Assembly (NCBI RefSeq): GCF_030452765.1
Contig: NZ_JAKDLO010000008.1
Location: 1-48,355 of the forward strand
Direction: 5' to 3'
DNA length: 48,355 nucleotides
From: Intrasporangium sp.
Lineage (GTDB): Bacteria; Actinomycetota; Actinomycetes; Actinomycetales; Dermatophilaceae
The notes below the pieces were generated by a model. It was not told the DNA's origin, did not search any database, and saw only the letters and a list, made by a program, of their open reading frames with translations. Shown in pieces: positions 8,011 to 17,120 of the stretch; the stretch's first letter is position 1; every line of letters starts with the position of its first letter. The translations under genes were made by a program, and so were the position numbers.

Positions 8011-8046
8011 GCTGAGCGGCATACCTTCATGGGTATGCCGCTCAGC
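8011..8046. terminator. Hairpin terminator built from two facing GTATGCCGCT copies
   Basis: A perfect 14-bp inverted repeat, GCTGAGCGGCATAC against GTATGCCGCTCAGC, with an 8-nt loop. It lies between the stops of the convergent methyltransferase and VIT1 genes. Each arm contains an exact copy of the dispersed 10-mer. It should act as a bidirectional terminator. Confidence 0.8.
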
Positions 8047-8058
8047 CAGCTCCAGCGG

Positions 8059-8784
8059 CTACGTGAACAGCTGCCCGGCCAGCCAGGCAGTCGTCATGGT
8101 GAGCACGCCGATGGCCACCGATCGACGCACGTTGTGCCACAGGCTGGAGCCTCCGATCCGGGTCAGCACCACCGCACTGATGCTCAACGAGACCAGGACG
8201 GCGGCGTAGGTGATCAGCCCGTCCAGGCTGAGCGGCGTGACCCAGACGATCCCGAGCGGCAACGCAGCCCCGAGCATGAAGGCGAGACCGGCGCCCACGG
8301 CCGCGACGGACGGGCGCGGCGAGTACGACGAGATGCCGTACTCCGCCTCCGCATGCGCGCTGAGCGCATCATGTGCGCTGAGCTCCTCGGCCACCTGCTC
8401 GGCAAGGCCGGCCGAGAGCCCTTTGGCCTCGTACAGCTCCGCGAGCTCGGCCAGCTCCTCCTGTGGGCTGAGCTGCAGCACGCGGTCGAGCTCGGTCAGC
8501 AGGGCGGCCTTCACCTCGCGCTCGGCGGCGACCTCCGCATACTTGGTGCCTCCCACGGCGATGGAACCGGCGATCAACGCCGACACCGCAGCGAGGACCA
8601 CTGCCATCCCGCCGAGCCCGGCGCCGGCGAACCCCTCCACGATCCCCGCCGTACCGATGATCCCGTCGTTCAGGTCGCTGACCCGCTCCGCAGCGTGCAG
8701 CCGACTCAGCCCGAACCGCCTTGCCAGAGCCTGCCCACGGCCCGGTTCCGGCCCGACGTCAGCCTCCCGCTGCCCGCTCGCCAT
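8059..8784 (-). CDS. VIT1/CCC1-family metal transporter
   Basis: A 241-residue membrane protein of the VIT1/CCC1 family, which moves Fe(II) or Mn(II) out of the cytosol in plants, yeast and bacteria. The first membrane segments contain VSDLNDGIIGTAGIVEGFAG and AVSALIAGSIAVGGTKYAEV, both typical. A charged helical insert at about residues 85-145 corresponds to the cytosolic metal-binding arm, followed by three more hydrophobic segments. The ATG at 8784 gives a family-sized protein; the frame is open 27 codons further. The Efe iron importer lies 3 kb away, but no shared operator was seen, so metal choice is uncertain. Confidence 0.85.
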   Translation of the reverse strand: MASGQREADVGPEPGRGQALARRFGLSRLHAAERVSDLNDGIIGTAGIVEGFAGAGLGGMAVVLAAVSALIAGSIAVGGTKYAEVAAEREVKAALLTELDRVLQLSPQEELAELAELYEAKGLSAGLAEQVAEELSAHDALSAHAEAEYGISSYSPRPSVAAVGAGLAFMLGAALPLGIVWVTPLSLDGLITYAAVLVSLSISAVVLTRIGGSSLWHNVRRSVAIGVLTMTTAWLAGQLFT

Positions 8785-8889
8785 GGCCGCATTCTCGCGG
8801 ATGCGCCCGCGCCGCGCCGACAATGCCACAAGAGCCTCGGGTGGACGACCAACCGGGTGGGACACGCACCCCGTCGGCTCTCGCGGGCG

Positions 8890-10347
8890 TCAGCGCGCCC
8901 GGCGACTGCCCGCCTGGCTGCGCTGTGCGAACGAGGCCGGCCCGCCCGAGGCGCCCGAGCTGGTCGAGTACACCGTCGACGACGTGTTCCGTCGCCCGGA
9001 TCCACGCGGCCGGCCACCCGTGCTGCCAGAGCGGGCCCCCCGCGCGCGGCCTGAACCACTGCCGCTCCCGCCACCATGGCGCGACCGACCCCGGGGAGAT
9101 CCCGCCCGGGACGTGCCACGGCCGGCAGGCTTGTCCTGGGTCGTGGCCTGCTCCCGGACGAGGCCGCCGGCATAGGTCCGCTCCCCCGGTGCCAGCTCGG
9201 CGAGGATCGGGTGGCCGGGATGCACCCGCGTCGTCGTCGGCTTGATGCCGGCCCTGCGGGTCAGGTCGCGCACGTCACGGACCTGCTCGTCGAGCATCAT
9301 CGTGACCACCGTCCCGTCGGCGCCGGCACGAGCGGTGCGTCCGGACCGGTGCAGGTACGCCTTGTGCTCGACCGGCGGGTCGGCGTGGATCACGAGTGCG
9401 ACGTCATCGACATGGATGCCGCGCGCCGCGATGTCGGTGGCGACGAGTGTGTCGGCGCGACCCGAGTGGAAGTCGTCCAGGTTGCGGGTCCGGGCGCCCT
9501 GGCTGAGGTTGCCGTGCAGCTCGACGGCCGGGACACCCGAGGCATTGAGCTGGCGGGCAAGCTTCTTGGCCCGGTGCTTGGTCCGGGTGAACACGACCTT
9601 GCGGCCGGGGGCAGCAGCCAGGTCGAGGATGACGGGCAGGTGCCCGTCCGAGGTCACGTGCAGGACATGGTGGTCCATCGTCGAGACGGGTGACTGCCCC
9701 GAGTCTGCCTCGTGGGTGACCGGCCTTGCGAGGAAGCGCTTGACGAGGACGTCGATCGCACCGTCGAGGGTCGCCGAGAACAGCAGGCGCTGCCCGGTGC
9801 GGGGGGTCTTGTCCATGATCCGGCGCACCCCCGGCAGGAAGCCCAGGTCGGCCATGTGGTCGGCCTCGTCGAGCACGGTGACCTGCACCTCGTCGAGGGA
9901 CACCTGGCCCTGCGACATGAGGTCCTCGAGGCGTCCGGGGCAGGCGACGATCACGTCGACGCCGGCACGCAGGCCTTGCACCTGCGGACTCTGGCCGACC
10001 CCGCCGAAGATCGTCTGCGACCGCAGCCCGAGCGGCGTCGCGAGCGGCGCCATGGCGGCGTCGATCTGGGCGACGAGCTCGCGGGTGGGAGCGAGGATGA
10101 GGGCCCGAGGCCGGTGTGGCCGGCGCTTCGCGGGCGACTGGGCGAGCCGGGCCAGCAGGGGTAGGAGGAAGGCGTACGTCTTGCCCGAACCGGTCCGTCC
10201 GCGCCCCAGCACGTCACGGCCGGCGAGGGAGTCGGGCAGCGTGGCTGCCTGGATCGGGGTCGGCGTCGTGATGCCCTGGTCGGCCAGGATGTCGACGAGG
10301 ACGGTGGGCACGCCGAGGCGGGCGAAGGTGGCGGTGTCAGTGGACAC
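8890..10347 (-). CDS. DEAD-box ATP-dependent RNA helicase
   Basis: A 485-residue RNA helicase with all core motifs in order: Q-motif near PTPIQAATLP, Walker A RTGSGKT, Ia APTRELV, DEAD in VLDEADHMADLGF, SAT in LLFSATL, then the second RecA domain ending HRSGRTARAG. The last 100 or so residues are a basic, low-complexity Arg/Gly/Ser tail, as in RhlE/CsdA-type helicases where it binds RNA. It probably remodels ribosomal or messenger RNA. The 246-bp gap upstream could hold a cold-shock-type leader, but no specific element was recognised. A motif hairpin ends the preceding gene in that gap. Confidence 0.92.
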   Translation of the reverse strand: MSTDTATFARLGVPTVLVDILADQGITTPTPIQAATLPDSLAGRDVLGRGRTGSGKTYAFLLPLLARLAQSPAKRRPHRPRALILAPTRELVAQIDAAMAPLATPLGLRSQTIFGGVGQSPQVQGLRAGVDVIVACPGRLEDLMSQGQVSLDEVQVTVLDEADHMADLGFLPGVRRIMDKTPRTGQRLLFSATLDGAIDVLVKRFLARPVTHEADSGQSPVSTMDHHVLHVTSDGHLPVILDLAAAPGRKVVFTRTKHRAKKLARQLNASGVPAVELHGNLSQGARTRNLDDFHSGRADTLVATDIAARGIHVDDVALVIHADPPVEHKAYLHRSGRTARAGADGTVVTMMLDEQVRDVRDLTRRAGIKPTTTRVHPGHPILAELAPGERTYAGGLVREQATTQDKPAGRGTSRAGSPRGRSRHGGGSGSGSGRARGARSGSTGGRPRGSGRRNTSSTVYSTSSGASGGPASFAQRSQAGSRRAR

Positions 10348-10548
10348 AGGTGGCTACTCCACGAGGAAAGAGGGTCGTTCTGCCCGGCGCGATGAGCGTT
10401 CGGCGATGAACGGGTCGCGGCGCAAGAGCGAATCGACACTGGCGAGAGCAATGGGCCCCGCCACGAAGAGGCGACCCGAGGCAGAACTGTGCGGATCGCT
10501 GCACCAAGGGTAACCGACAGACGGGATGCAGCGGACGCCGGGCCGTGC

Positions 10549-10576
10549 GCGGCATACCGGGACGTCTGTATGCCGC
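10549..10576 (-). terminator. Hairpin from two facing GTATGCCGC copies, after the alcohol dehydrogenase
   Basis: A 9-bp inverted repeat GCGGCATAC (10549-10557) and GTATGCCGC (10568-10576) with a 10-nt loop, 17 bp beyond the dehydrogenase stop on the reverse strand. The right arm belongs to a full 10-mer copy. The rest of the 10348-10593 gap must carry the helicase promoter; no clear boxes were seen. Confidence 0.65.
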
Positions 10577-10593
10577 TCAGCCGCTCCGGCGGA

Positions 10594-11628
10594 TCACCGT
10601 GCGGCGGCCGCGCGGCTGAGCACGGCGACCCCCGCAAAGCGTCCGTGCGCCAGGTCGTCGAGCGCCTCGTCGGCGGCCTCGAACGGATAGGTCGTGACGC
10701 TGGCGCGGATGTGCAGGCGTGCGGCGAGGGCGAGGAACTCCTCCGCGTCGCGGCGGGTGTTGGCGGTGACCGAGGTCACGGTCCGCTCCCGGAAGAGGTG
10801 GGCCTGGTAGCTCAGCGGCGGGATGTCACTGACGTGGATCCCGGCGAGCGCGAGGGTGCCGCCCTGCTGGAGACCGGCCAGGGCGACGGGGACGAGCTCA
10901 CCGGCGGGCGCGAAGAGGATCGACGAGTCCAGGGGGACGGGCGGCATGGCGTCCGCCGGACCGACCGAGGCCGCGCCAAGCTCGAGGGCGAGGCGCTGGG
11001 CCTGCGCGCCGCGGGTCAGGACATGCACCTCGGCGCCTTGGGCGATGGCGAGCTGGGCGGTCAGGTGGGCGCTGGCGCCGAAGCCGTAGAGCCCGAGCCG
11101 GCCACCCGGCGGCAGGGCGGCGCGGCGCAGCGCACGATAGCCGATGATGCCGGCGCAGAGCAGCGGCGCCGCCTGCTCGGCAGGCAGCTCGGGCGGAATC
11201 CGGTGGGCGTACGCCTCGGGGACGATCATGTGTTCGGCGTAGCCGCCGTCTTCGTCCCATCCGGTGAACTCTGCTGCGGGACAGAGGTTCTCACGGCCCG
11301 ACCGGCACCAACGGCAGGCACCGCAGGTGCTGCGCAGCCACGCGATGCCGACGCGGTCACCAGGTGCGAAGCGCCACGTGTCGGGGCCCTGCCGGGCAAC
11401 GGTCCCGACGACCTCGTGGCCGGGCACGACGTGCGGCCGATGCTCCGGCAGGTCCCCGTCGGTGACGTGCAGGTCGGTCCGACAGATGCCGCAGGCCTCG
11501 ACCGTGACGAGCACCTCACCCGGCCCCGGGGACGGCACCGGGCGGGTGACCGGGCGGATCCGGTCGGGTGCGCCGGTGCCGACCGTCTGCCAGGCGCGCA
11601 TCGTCTCGGGCAGGGTCGGTTGTGCCAT
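10594..11628 (-). CDS. Zinc-dependent alcohol dehydrogenase
   Basis: A 344-residue medium-chain dehydrogenase. Catalytic zinc ligands lie in [11 protein letters not shown] and VPGHEVVG. The structural zinc is held by four cysteines in [15 protein letters not shown] (about residues 97-111). The NAD(P) fold follows around [15 protein letters not shown], where the usual GxGxxG is GFGAS. The CGICRTDLH form resembles class III-like or AdhA bacterial alcohol dehydrogenases. It likely oxidises small alcohols or reduces aldehydes, but the substrate is not determinable. The ATG at 11628 begins the conserved N-terminus; the much longer open frame runs back into the antisense of efeB and is spurious. 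Confidence 0.9.
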   Translation of the reverse strand: MAQPTLPETMRAWQTVGTGAPDRIRPVTRPVPSPGPGEVLVTVEACGICRTDLHVTDGDLPEHRPHVVPGHEVVGTVARQGPDTWRFAPGDRVGIAWLRSTCGACRWCRSGRENLCPAAEFTGWDEDGGYAEHMIVPEAYAHRIPPELPAEQAAPLLCAGIIGYRALRRAALPPGGRLGLYGFGASAHLTAQLAIAQGAEVHVLTRGAQAQRLALELGAASVGPADAMPPVPLDSSILFAPAGELVPVALAGLQQGGTLALAGIHVSDIPPLSYQAHLFRERTVTSVTANTRRDAEEFLALAARLHIRASVTTYPFEAADEALDDLAHGRFAGVAVLSRAAAAR

Positions 11629-11708
11629 GGCTCCAGACTCGACCCTCTCGCACACCCGTGTCCATGGACGGTCGTCACGAGGTCCGGCGACGGGGTTCGT
11701 TGCGACGG

Positions 11709-13004
11709 TCAGGTGAACAGGGCTTCCCCGAGGTAGCCGCCCTGAGGCACCCCGGGTGGCACGGCGAACAGGGCCGACCCGGTGTGCTGCAGGTACTCCA
11801 TCATCGCGTCGTCCCGGGAGAGCTTGTTCTGCATCGGGATGTACTGGGTGGCGGGGTCGCGCACGTAGGCGATGAAGAACAGCCCGGCGTCCAACCGGCC
11901 CAAACCGTCGTTGCCGTCGGTGAAGTTGTAGCCCCGACGCAGGATCTGGACACCGTCGTTGTGGCTCGGGTGGGCCAGACGCACGTGGCTGTCCACCGGG
12001 ATGAGCGGCTTGCCGCCGCGACCGGTGACGGAGAAGTCCGGCTCGGTGAACTCGGTGCCGCCCGACAGCGGGGCGCCGTGCTGCCGGTCGCGGCCCACGA
12101 TGCCCTCCTGCTCGCGCAGGGAGGTGCGGTCCCAGGTCTCGATCGTCATGCTGATCCGGCGGGCCACGAGGTAGGACCCTGCCGTCATCCAGTCGGACGC
12201 GGGGTCGTCCCCGTCGCCGACCCAGACGAACCGGTCGATGTCGGCGGTGTCCTCGACCTTGAGGTTGGCGGTGCCGTCCTTGAAGCCGAACAGGTTGCGG
12301 GGGGTCTGCTGGCTCTGCGAGGTGGACGAGGTGCGGCCGAAGCCGAGCTGGGCCCAGCGGATCGCCGCGGTGCCGAAGGCGATCCGGGCGAGGTTGCGCA
12401 CGGCGTGGACGGCGACCTGCGGGTCGTCTGCGCAGGCCTGGATGCACAGGTCGCCGTCGCTGCGCGCGGCGACCAGGTTGTCCGCCGGGAAGTGCGGCAG
12501 GCGGCGCAGTGCCTTCGGCTGACGATCGGCGATGCCGAACCGGTCGGCGCCGTGCGCGTCCCGGAACAGGCTCGGGCCGAAGCCGAAGGTCAGGGTCAGC
12601 CGCGACGCGGTCAGGCCCAGCGCCTCGCCGGTGTCGTCGGGGGGTGCGTCGTAGGGCTGGGCACGCTCGCCGACGGGCTCCCCCGCGGTCATCCGGGCGG
12701 CGGCCGCGGTCCAGGCCTTGAGCAGGGCCACCAGGTCGTCCCGCGAGTCGGAGGTGAGGTCGAACGCGGCGAAGTGCAGCCGGTCCTGGGCGGCGGTCAC
12801 GATGCCCGCCTGGTGCTCACCGTGGAACGGGTGGGACTGGGGTTGCGAGGCATCGTCGGGTGTCGGCCCGGTCGCGGCCCAGCTCGCGCCGAGTCCGCCC
12901 ACGAAGCCGGCCGCGCCGATGGCGGTGCCCGCCCCGGCCACCCCGAGGAGCCGGCGGCGCGAGAGCGCTCCCTTGCGGTCGGGCTGCTCAGGTGTCTCGG
13001 GCAT
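11709..13004 (-). CDS. efeB: EfeB, Tat-exported DyP-type heme peroxidase
   Basis: A 431-residue dye-decolorising peroxidase. The N-terminus has a twin-arginine signal, [16 protein letters not shown], with a hydrophobic stretch to about residue 40. The DyP signature is in [12 protein letters not shown], and the proximal heme histidine region is [12 protein letters not shown] followed by RRGYNF. In EfeUOB systems this exported peroxidase works with EfeO and EfeU in iron uptake, oxidising Fe(II) or acting on heme. The ATG at 13004 follows a strong GAAGGAGGTT. It is the last gene of the efe operon, 78 bp after efeO. Confidence 0.93.
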   Translation of the reverse strand: MPETPEQPDRKGALSRRRLLGVAGAGTAIGAAGFVGGLGASWAATGPTPDDASQPQSHPFHGEHQAGIVTAAQDRLHFAAFDLTSDSRDDLVALLKAWTAAAARMTAGEPVGERAQPYDAPPDDTGEALGLTASRLTLTFGFGPSLFRDAHGADRFGIADRQPKALRRLPHFPADNLVAARSDGDLCIQACADDPQVAVHAVRNLARIAFGTAAIRWAQLGFGRTSSTSQSQQTPRNLFGFKDGTANLKVEDTADIDRFVWVGDGDDPASDWMTAGSYLVARRISMTIETWDRTSLREQEGIVGRDRQHGAPLSGGTEFTEPDFSVTGRGGKPLIPVDSHVRLAHPSHNDGVQILRRGYNFTDGNDGLGRLDAGLFFIAYVRDPATQYIPMQNKLSRDDAMMEYLQHTGSALFAVPPGVPQGGYLGEALFT

Positions 13005-13082
13005 TGAACCTCCTTCGGGGTCAGGATCGGGTCGGGATCGGGGTCGGGACACGCCGGGTCGGCTGCGACCGTCCGGCACCTT

Positions 13083-14249
13083 TCAGAGCACGACCGCTGC
13101 GGTGAGCTGGGACAACGGCTCGGACAGGGCGTTGACGGCATCGGAGAGGGTGCGCACCTGGTCGGTGCTCAGGCTCGTGTAGAGGACGAACCCCGTGCCC
13201 TCGCGGTGGGCGTCCAACAGCTTCTGCAGGGCGGCGAAGCGCTCCTCGAGCTTCGCGTCGAGGTCGGGGTCCTTCTGCTGGAGCACCGGGCGCAGCCCCT
13301 CCCAGGCGACGCGAGCGCCGTCGACGTTGGCCTGGAAGTCCCACAGGTCGGTGTGTGACCAGGCTTCCTCCTCGCCGGTGACCTTGCCTGTGGCGACCTC
13401 GTCGAGCAGCTCCTTGGCGCCGTTGCCGATCTGGTCGGCAGTGAAGGTCATGGTGCGGGTGCGCTGGTGCAGCTCCTTGGTGTCGGCCAGCAGCTGGTCG
13501 GCCACGGCGCTCCGCTCGGTCCGGCTCATCGGGTGGTAGCCGCTCTTGGGCGGCCACAGGTCCTTCTCGACGCGGTGCCAGCCGGTCCACCTCTCCCCCG
13601 CCTGCAGGTCGGCCTCACGCAGGTCCATCCGGGGGTCGAGGTCACCGAACGACTCGGCCACCGGCTCGATCCGCTCCCAGTGGACCCGCGCGTCCGCGTA
13701 CAGGGCACGGGCAGCGTCGTCCTTGCCGGTCTTGTAGTCGGAGACGAACTGCTCGGTCTTGGCCAGCAGCTGGTCGCTCTGGTCCTTGACGTAGCCGGCG
13801 TACTGCGTGTTCGCGGTGGCCACCAGCTCGGCCTCCTTGCCGCTGGCGGCCACCGGCTCACCGGAGTCGGTGACGGTGAACGAGCTGCGGATGCCGTCGC
13901 CCACCATGCCCGGCTTGCATGCGGTGAAGTACGTACCGGCCGCGGCCTGCACGACCAGGTCCCGGGTCAGGCCGGGACCGATGTTCTCGACCTCGCCGAC
14001 GATCCGCAGCCCGTCCTGACCGAGCAGGTAGAACTCGGTGACCTTGCTGCCGTCGTTCTTGACCGTGAAGACGAGGTTGCCCGAGGGCGCCTGCTGCGCC
14101 GACACGTCGCACCTGTCGTCGGTCGAGGTCACGGCCAGGGAGCGTGGCGTGGCGGTGCCGGACGTGTCCGAGCTGGGGTCGTTCGTCGTGCAGGCCGCCA
14201 TGAGCGGCAGCGCCAGGGCGAGCGGGTAGACGGCGAGTCGGCGCTTCAC
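13083..14249 (-). CDS. efeO: EfeO, iron-uptake lipoprotein (cupredoxin plus M75 imelysin domain)
   Basis: A 388-residue secreted protein. The signal peptide ends in a lipobox, LPLMAAC. Residues about 40-140 form the cupredoxin-like domain with the metal-binding FTACKPGM. Residues 150-385 form the imelysin/M75 domain with HWERIEPVAESFGDLDPR and the HxxE motif in WHRVEKDLWP. It presents iron to the EfeU permease. Translation starts at a GTG overlapping the efeU stop by 4 bp (GTGA), preceded by AAGGAG, so production is coupled to efeU. The longer open frame through efeU is not used. Confidence 0.92.
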   Translation of the reverse strand: MKRRLAVYPLALALPLMAACTTNDPSSDTSGTATPRSLAVTSTDDRCDVSAQQAPSGNLVFTVKNDGSKVTEFYLLGQDGLRIVGEVENIGPGLTRDLVVQAAAGTYFTACKPGMVGDGIRSSFTVTDSGEPVAASGKEAELVATANTQYAGYVKDQSDQLLAKTEQFVSDYKTGKDDAARALYADARVHWERIEPVAESFGDLDPRMDLREADLQAGERWTGWHRVEKDLWPPKSGYHPMSRTERSAVADQLLADTKELHQRTRTMTFTADQIGNGAKELLDEVATGKVTGEEEAWSHTDLWDFQANVDGARVAWEGLRPVLQQKDPDLDAKLEERFAALQKLLDAHREGTGFVLYTSLSTDQVRTLSDAVNALSEPLSQLTAAVVL

Positions 14250-15124
14250 GCGGAGGCTCCTTGCGAGGTCGGGGCGTGCTGTGACGGGTTCGAGGAGGTG
14301 CGCGGCGGGGCCGTGCGTCGGATCGTGCGGATGAACAAGAACATGACCGGCACGACGTAGAGGACCCAGACGAGCGCCTCGAGCCAGGTCGTGACCGGCG
14401 AGAAGTTGAGCGTGCCCTTCAGGAGCGTGCCGAGCCAGGAGGTCGGCGCGATGGTGTCGCTGACGTCGAACGCGATGTTGTTCAGGCCGGGCAGGATGCC
14501 GGCCTCCTGCAGGTCGTGGACGCCGTATGACAGCACCCCGGCCGCGACGAGGATCAGGAACCCTCCGGTCCAGGCGAAGAACCTGCCCAGGTTGAGCCGG
14601 AGCGCGCCCCGGTAGATGAGGAGGCCGGTGACGACGGCGGTCAGGATGCCGAGCCCGGCACCGATGAGCGGGGCAACGGTCGACCCCGTACCGCTCGCCG
14701 CGGCCTGTGTCGCGGCCCAGAGGAAAAGGGCGGTCTCGAGACCCTCGCGCCCCACGGCCAGCAGGGCCACGACCACGAGCGCCATCCAGCTCCCGTCGGC
14801 GGCTTGGTCGATCTTGCCGCGCAGCTCGCCGGACATGGTCCGAGCCGACCGGGCCATCCAGAAGACCATCCACGTCACGAACCCCACCGCGATGATCGAC
14901 AGTGACCCGCCGATCGCCTCCTGGGCCTCGAAGGTCAGCCCGCGCGGACCGTAGGTCAGCAGAGCGCCGAACCCGAGCGAGACGATGATCGCCAGGGCCA
15001 CCCCGCCCCAGATGCGCGGCAGCAGGTGCCGCCGACCGGACTTGACCAGGTAGGCCACGAGGATGACGACGACGAGGGAGGCCTCGAGACCTTCACGAAG
15101 CCCCACGAGATAGTTGCCGAACAC
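14246..15124 (-). CDS. efeU: EfeU, FTR1-family iron permease
   Basis: A 292-residue polytopic membrane protein with the two REGLE iron-binding motifs of the FTR1/EfeU family: LREGLEASLVVV in the first helix and VGREGLETALF in the fourth. About seven membrane segments are visible. It moves iron delivered by EfeO across the membrane. The start is a GTG at 15124 with GGGGA upstream. It heads efeU-efeO-efeB, and an iron-box-like site lies about 75 bp upstream, so repression by iron through an IdeR/DmdR-type regulator is expected. Confidence 0.93.
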   Translation of the reverse strand: MFGNYLVGLREGLEASLVVVILVAYLVKSGRRHLLPRIWGGVALAIIVSLGFGALLTYGPRGLTFEAQEAIGGSLSIIAVGFVTWMVFWMARSARTMSGELRGKIDQAADGSWMALVVVALLAVGREGLETALFLWAATQAAASGTGSTVAPLIGAGLGILTAVVTGLLIYRGALRLNLGRFFAWTGGFLILVAAGVLSYGVHDLQEAGILPGLNNIAFDVSDTIAPTSWLGTLLKGTLNFSPVTTWLEALVWVLYVVPVMFLFIRTIRRTAPPRTSSNPSQHAPTSQGASA

Positions 15125-15199
15125 GCCTGATCCCCGTCCGCTCGCAATCTGGTCGCCTCGGGGACGACCGTCGGGAAGTACCCAGGGCCGCAGTCTGGC

Positions 15200-15218
15200 A
15201 TAGGCTTGCCTTACCTAA
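15200..15218 (-). promoter_or_regulatory. IdeR/DmdR-type iron box upstream of efeU
   Basis: On the reverse strand the 19-mer TTAGGTAAGGCAAGCCTAT matches 15 of 19 positions of the mycobacterial/streptomycete iron-box consensus. It lies 76 bp upstream of the efeU start. DtxR-family repressors bind such sites with Fe(II), so efeUOB should be induced by iron starvation. Confidence 0.75.
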
Positions 15219-15360
15219 CAACGCGGGCGCGCCATGGGGTGGACCCGAGGGATGGTGCCGAACCGGTCGAGCGCGATCCCGCCCTCCGACACACTGAGAG
15301 GATCGCCCTCGTGGTTGGATCCTCCGGGTTTGCATACCCGGCGCACGGTCAGGGGAATGG

Positions 15361-15430
15361 GGTCATGATTGTCGCCTTGACCATGTACGTTACTATGTGC
15401 TTAATAGTATATTGAGTACTAAGTAAGGAG
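15361..15430 (+). promoter_or_regulatory. AT-rich promoter and candidate operator of hipBA
   Basis: An abrupt AT-rich stretch in an otherwise GC-rich region. A possible -35 TTGACC (15377-15382) and -10 CTTAAT (15400-15405) are 17 bp apart. An inverted repeat TACTAT/ATAGTA (15391-15396 and 15404-15409) straddles the -10, with related AGTACT nearby. TAAGGAG precedes the GTG start. Autorepression by the HTH antitoxin is the expected use. The rest of 15219-15360 holds only a weak 6-bp hairpin at 15324-15341. Confidence 0.5.
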
Positions 15431-15435
15431 CCTAC

Positions 15436-15780
15436 GTGGCCAGGATCCGGGTTTCGGCCCGCCGCGGCGCCGCCGACGCCGCCGCGGTGCTCGGCCAGCA
15501 GATCAAGGCCGCCCGGATTGCCCGCACATGGACGGCGGTCGAGCTGGCTGAGCGAATCGGGGTGGACCGCCGTACGGTCGCCGCGATCGAGGCGGGGGAT
15601 CCGGGCGTCTCCCTCGGCAACGTGTTCAACGCTGCCGACATCGTGGGGGTCCCCCTGTTCGGCGCTGAAGACCATGCGGCGCTTGCCCGTCTGCGTCGCG
15701 AGGGACGAGACCGATTGGCGTTGCTGCCCACTAGGGTGGGCAAGCCCAGGAGGAAGTCTGAACCCGACGATGACTTCTGA
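15436..15780 (+). CDS. hipB: HipB-like XRE antitoxin
   Basis: A 114-residue protein with an XRE-type helix-turn-helix at about residues 20-75: LGQQIKAARIARTWTAVELA, then ERIGVDRRTVAAIEAGDPGV. The C-terminal 40 residues are basic, then acidic (ending EPDDDF). It overlaps the downstream hipA by 11 bp, the usual antitoxin-toxin order. It should neutralise HipA and bind the AT-rich inverted repeats upstream. The GTG start at 15436 is preceded by TAAGGAG. Confidence 0.82.
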   Translation: MARIRVSARRGAADAAAVLGQQIKAARIARTWTAVELAERIGVDRRTVAAIEAGDPGVSLGNVFNAADIVGVPLFGAEDHAALARLRREGRDRLALLPTRVGKPRRKSEPDDDF

Positions 15781-17005
15781 CCCGTACCGAGCACGGCGCG
15801 TCTTCGTCTGGACGTGGCTGCCAGGCGAGGCGACGCCGGTCGTGGCGGGGGCCGTCGACCGGGTCGGAGCAAACCGTCTGGATTTCACCTATGCCCGGTC
15901 CTACCTCGACAACCAGAACGCGGTCAGTCTCTACACCACCGAGCTGCCGTTGCGACGCGGAGCCCAGGAGCCACTCGGGGGTCTCGCCATCGCTGCCTGC
16001 CTCAAGGACGCAACCCCCGACTCCTGGGGTGAGCGCGTGATCGGCAACCGCCTGGGCTCGGGAGACCGTGAGCTCAGTATCGAGACCTACATGCTGGAGT
16101 CCGGCTCGAACCGGCTGGGCGCCATCGACTTCCAGCAGAGCGCCCAGGAGTATCGCCCAAGGTTGAACACCGCCGGCCTTGACGAGCTGTACAACGCCGC
16201 CGAGAAGGTCTTGGCGGGCGAGCCCTTGAGTCCCGCCATCGGCGACGCCCTCCTGAACGGGACCGCCGTCGGTGGAGCACACCCGAAGGTTCTCGTCACC
16301 GATGACTCGGGCACCGAGTACATCGCCAAGCTGTCCGTCTCCGCCGACGTGCACCCGATCATCAGGGCGGAGGCGGTTGCCATCGAGCTCGCGCGCTACT
16401 GCGGACTTGACGTACCCGATGCCCGGGTCATCCGGTCGATGGGTCGTGACGTGCTGCTCATCGAGCGGTTCGACCGCACTCCCGGCGGCCGACGCCGCCA
16501 CGTCGTCTCAGGTCTGGCGATGCTTGGACTCGACGCACTCCTCGGTGCACGCTACGGGTCGTATCCCGAGATGCTGGACGTCCTGCGTGAGCTGGGGCGG
16601 GCCCCCAGAGACGTCGGCCGCCGGCTGTTCGAGCGAGTCGTCTTCAACGTCGCGATCGGCAACAACGACGACCACGCGCGCAACCATGCAGCGTTCTGGG
16701 ATGGGGAGTACCTCGACCTGACGTCTGCCTTTGACCTGACCCCGCAGATCCGCTCGACCGACACCTCGGCTCAAGCCATGTCAATCGGTCGGGACGGCAG
16801 CCGAACCAGCCAGTTCTCGGTCTGTGTGGCCGCCGCCGCCGACTACGGACTGTCCCGACCCGACGCCCAGGAGGTCGTCGACCGCATCGTCGCGACGATC
16901 GAAGGCACCTGGCGCGAGGCCGCCGACGCTGCCGGTCTGAGCGAGGCTGACCGCCACACGCTCTGGAAGCGGTCCATTCTCAATCGTTCGACGTTCTACG
17001 ACTGA
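15770..17005 (+). CDS. hipA: HipA-family serine/threonine kinase toxin
   Basis: A 411-residue HipA kinase with an N-terminal HipA_1-type subdomain (residues about 5-110) and the HipA_C kinase core. A glycine-rich nucleotide loop occurs in NGTAVGGAHPKVLV. The catalytic loop is IGNNDDHARNHAAF (N298 to N305), and the metal-binding aspartate is in LTSAFDLTPQ. E. coli HipA phosphorylates glutamyl-tRNA synthetase; the target here is unknown. All catalytic elements look intact. The ATG overlaps the hipB stop by 11 bp, after AGGAGGAAG. The gene ends 29 bp before a tRNA-Val, a typical place for acquired modules. Confidence 0.88.
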   Translation: MTSDPYRARRVFVWTWLPGEATPVVAGAVDRVGANRLDFTYARSYLDNQNAVSLYTTELPLRRGAQEPLGGLAIAACLKDATPDSWGERVIGNRLGSGDRELSIETYMLESGSNRLGAIDFQQSAQEYRPRLNTAGLDELYNAAEKVLAGEPLSPAIGDALLNGTAVGGAHPKVLVTDDSGTEYIAKLSVSADVHPIIRAEAVAIELARYCGLDVPDARVIRSMGRDVLLIERFDRTPGGRRRHVVSGLAMLGLDALLGARYGSYPEMLDVLRELGRAPRDVGRRLFERVVFNVAIGNNDDHARNHAAFWDGEYLDLTSAFDLTPQIRSTDTSAQAMSIGRDGSRTSQFSVCVAAAADYGLSRPDAQEVVDRIVATIEGTWREAADAAGLSEADRHTLWKRSILNRSTFYD

Positions 17006-17034
17006 ACTGAACGGGCACAGGTCAAGCGTTATGG

Positions 17035-17106
17035 TGGGCGATACTGGGTTTGAACCAGTGACCTCTTCCGTGTCAAGGAAGCGCGCTACCACTGCGCCAA
17101 TCGCCC
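17035..17106 (-). tRNA. tRNA-Val (anticodon GAC)
   Basis: A 72-nt cloverleaf on the reverse strand with acceptor GGGCGAT/ATCGCCC, anticodon loop TTGACAC and T-loop TTCAAAC. An encoded CCA extends it to 17032. It is the last of a three-tRNA array transcribed leftward toward the end of hipA. Confidence 0.95.
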
Positions 17107-17120
17107 GGGATGATGCTCCG

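Noticed and set aside
10594-12447. A 617-codon frame that would extend the alcohol dehydrogenase into efeB
   Set aside because: The family N-terminus begins at 11628, and the extra 5' part is an out-of-frame reading of the peroxidase gene.
15324-15341. A small hairpin with GGGTTTG, resembling a tRNA T-arm, as an attachment site for hipBA
   Set aside because: The loop is not a T-loop and only about seven bases match the tRNA-Val 3' end; too weak for an att site.
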